Shown here: positions 61,419 to 64,000 of the stretch, piece after piece
Position numbering within the stretch: position 1 is the stretch's first letter
Layout: every line of letters begins with the position of its first letter
Source: Amaurobius ferox
Lineage: Eukaryota > Arthropoda > Arachnida > Araneae > Amaurobiidae
Reading direction: 5' to 3'
Assembly: GCA_951213105.1 (NCBI GenBank)
Contig: OX578134.1
Location: 144,133,880-144,197,879 of the forward strand
DNA length: 64,000 bases
Notes under the pieces: generated by a model
The model's input: the letters and a program-made list of their open reading frames with translations, nothing else
Databases searched by the model: none
Told to the model about the DNA's origin: nothing
Program-made: the position numbers and the translations under genes

Positions 61419-61569
61419 ATTATTTTTTGCAAAGGATAAGGACATCGTTAGCAACATAATAAACCACAATTTGATGAACAATATTTTTATCAAGTTGTGC
61501 TTAATTTCGTTGCTTACAATTTTCTTATATTGCAAATGTGATAAAAACAAGAAAGAGATGGTGACATTG

Positions 61570-63280
61570 TTACTTTCCTTATATACACAGTATAATGTAT
61601 AAAAAAAGTATTGCAACGGGATCGGAAATCCGAATTCGTGTTTTCGACGGTACAGCACGTTTCAAGTATCCCTGAACATGAATCAAACGTTTTTCAGGTG
61701 ATGTCTGTGTGTGTGTGTCAGTGAGTCTGTGCAGCCGACATCTCACGAACGAATGGGAGCTATGTGAATACACTTTGGTACAAAAATTATAATCCATGAA
61801 TACTGGAAGTCTATTGTATTTAAACGCAAACGAATGTTCAAGACCCCCTAAATTTTCGACTGAAAATTTGAAAAAAATCATCAAAACATCAAAACATTTA
61901 ATAAAGTCACGCAAATTGTCATAGCTTATGTAATTTTTCACAGGAAAATGATTAACACAAACTTAGGATACTTGCATGAACCGTTCTCGAGATAGTGCAC
62001 ATTTTTCAAATAAATTTTCCAAAAAATCACATAAAATAAAAGAAAAAAAATAACTAATGTGAAATATATTCAATTATCATATGTAATACCATGCGATAAA
62101 TTTGGTGACATCATTTTGGTGTATCTATCTCGTTCCATTCATGGAGAAAGATACTTTGGGTAATACTTTTGTTTTTGGATGCCAATAGTCATTTAACTGC
62201 TATAATAACTTATTTTTCAGTCAATAACGCTTGGCGAGATTTTGGCGACGAATTTAGAGAAATTTCCCCAACATGGCTGTTAATTTGACAACTTGAATGC
62301 TGTCACGATAACGAAAATGTCTCTAAATTAATAAAAATAACTGTAATCAAAGAAATTGGCTAATAATCGACGAAAATTCAATATCTTGGAAATAATATAA
62401 GATTCTACTATAAGAATAACCTATTTTTTGTTGTCCGTAACGTTTGGCAAAATGTTGGTGACGAATTCGTCGGAATATCTTCAAAACTTGGTGAGTTTTT
62501 AAATATTGCCAAATTGACGAATATGTCACCTAATTGATAAAAATTCGTCAAATTGAAGAAACTGATACTAAATGTTTGAAATGGAGACTAATTGATGAAA
62601 GTTCAATATCTTGGAAAGAACATAAGAATAGACTATAATAATAACCCATTTCTCCATCCGTCTGTCCATAACACATGACGAGGAATTTAGCAGGACGTCG
62701 TCAACTGGACGACGTTTTTAAATGTCGCCTCAGTTACAAAATTGTCGCCAAATTAATAAAAATGATGCCAAATAAGAAGTAATTTTTCGTAAATTCTGAT
62801 TTCCGTCATATGACGGGTACACTTTCCAGTATATACGAATTGCTCTTCTTTCCGTTTGTCTGTAACAGTTGCTGATGCATTTGGCGAACTTGACGAATTG
62901 ACGAATTTTCTAGCAAAGCATCGCCAACTTGGCGATATTTCACCCCAGATTAACGAAAATATCGTCAAAATTGCGAAAATGAAGCTACATAATTTAAACT
63001 AACTTCTTATTGATCAATTAATTATTAAAATATTTTAATATATGGACTATATCGCTTATTGAAGATGCTATTGATATTGATAATTGTTTATTTAGACTTG
63101 CGCGAAATTTTGATTAATTGGATACTTTGAAATAGCTTTACGTGTTGTCATCCAAAAAATCGCCAATTCAAAGTTAAAACAAAATACCGTGAATATTATA
63201 TATTATATATTGACTGTAAAAGGAGTAAATTCGTTGCATTATATACGAATAGTCATATGCTGCCCACATCAGATTTTTTG
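61570..63280 (+). repeat. Dispersed repeat A, longest copy
   Basis: It opens TTACTTTCCTTATATACACA and ends GTCATATGCTGCCCACATCA (motif 63254-63269), 1.7 kb in all. After the TG-rich part and CTTATGTAATTTTTCACAGG it carries about four degenerate units of roughly 220 bases. These are built on GG-GA-TTTGGCGACGAATTT, AACTTGG and TAATTGATAAAAAT, at about 62230, 62450, 62690 and 62880. The copy at 3572 has one such unit. No protein is encoded. Confidence 0.75.
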
Positions 63281-64000
63281 ATAATATTTTGTGTTTTACT
63301 GATAATCCTTGATACTGTCTATGCATTATGATTTTAATAGTTTTATGATTTAAATTTTAGGTAAAAATATATCACGTATATTCAGATTTCTAAAATGAAT
63401 AAATATAACAAATTATGGACTCTGAATATAGAATTTCAAAGGTAGAAACATATAAATGTGAAAATGGTATGTAGGTTAAGAAATGTCATGCTTATCACTC
63501 GATGCTGTGCATTATGTTGTGATTTGAATGTGTATTTTATTCTGTAGATGTAGGTTCGATGCTGAAATTAGCATAATAAGATGTGATATGTGATAGCATA
63601 ATTCAAATTTCATCACTACAGATAACTAATCGTTCGTGTAGAATGAGTAACTTGTCACGACAGATAGTTTAAGGGAACATGTAACAAGTTTCAGCTGCAA
63701 TATTTAGTAGTACAACTAATTTAACGAAATCAACTTAATATAATTATTTTATTACAATTCAGTTGTGCAATTGATTTAATTGCACAACTTCAGTGTGTTA
63801 CATCAACCCAGCATATTAGTCCAAGGAATAATGCCAACATAAAATGTTTTTATTTTTAACATGAGAAGCATAACTACTAACATATTATTACTAGATATAT
63901 AACTGCTAGTTTAGGTGTGATTAAATACATAATAAATGCAAAATATTTTGGGATTCAAATAGTAAGAAGTGATTAGCAACCCGAAATTCAATTGATGATC
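63281..64000. other. AT-rich stretch, nothing recognised
   Basis: A perfect palindrome of the type GTTGTGCAATTGATTTAATTGCACAAC lies near 63762-63788. Otherwise nothing was found. Confidence 0.45.

Overview
The window is animal nuclear DNA: strongly AT-rich, with long (TA)n tracts, spliceosomal intron signals and many families of decayed transposable elements. The only cellular gene I can support is the 5' end of a Dscam-like gene (Down syndrome cell adhesion molecule family) on the minus strand. Its first coding exon (10500..10554, signal peptide) and second coding exon (1916..2236, first Ig domain) have consensus GT/AG borders and matching phase. They are separated by an 8.3-kb intron full of repeats. 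The rest of the gene lies beyond the left edge. The Ig domain resembles classical arthropod Dscam Ig1. The large introns, the (TA)n tracts, the Tc1 and Jockey content and the tRNA-type SINE suggest a large-genome arthropod, most likely a chelicerate such as a spider. That placement is inference.

Layout. 1-11 kb: the Dscam-like 5' end, with a hammerhead-ribozyme-like motif and a 0.78-kb (TA)n block in intron 1. 11-20 kb: two copies of a mosaic non-coding repeat (modules B, A and C), with a ruined DDE transposase between them set among GC-rich palindromic clusters. 20-27 kb: a GTGAC/GTCAC-rich cluster, a D repeat, a third B/C copy and a tandem duplication. 28.5-30 kb: a dead Tc1 element. 30.6-37.7 kb: two independent solo LTRs, an A-repeat copy and a 5'-truncated Jockey-type LINE. 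38.5 kb: a SINE. 40-43 kb: an old tandem duplication followed by a perfect 609-bp one. 44-48.6 kb: A-repeat relics and a D repeat split by a long foldback element. 49-52.4 kb: a Tc1 element nested in the inverted mosaic repeat. 55.4-56.3 kb: a candidate minus-strand promoter and 5' exon. 59-60 kb: a tRNA-derived SINE and a 47-bp retro-insertion. 61.3-63.3 kb: a long A-repeat copy.

No working non-cellular gene system is visible. The strongest new material is structural. Target-site duplications and repeat-in-repeat nesting reconstruct several insertions exactly. A shared palindromic end motif (ATGTG-CTGCC-CACAT) links repeat modules that otherwise look unrelated. Other notable points are the foldback element, the hammerhead-like motif, and an upstream frame that ends three bases before the Dscam start codon.
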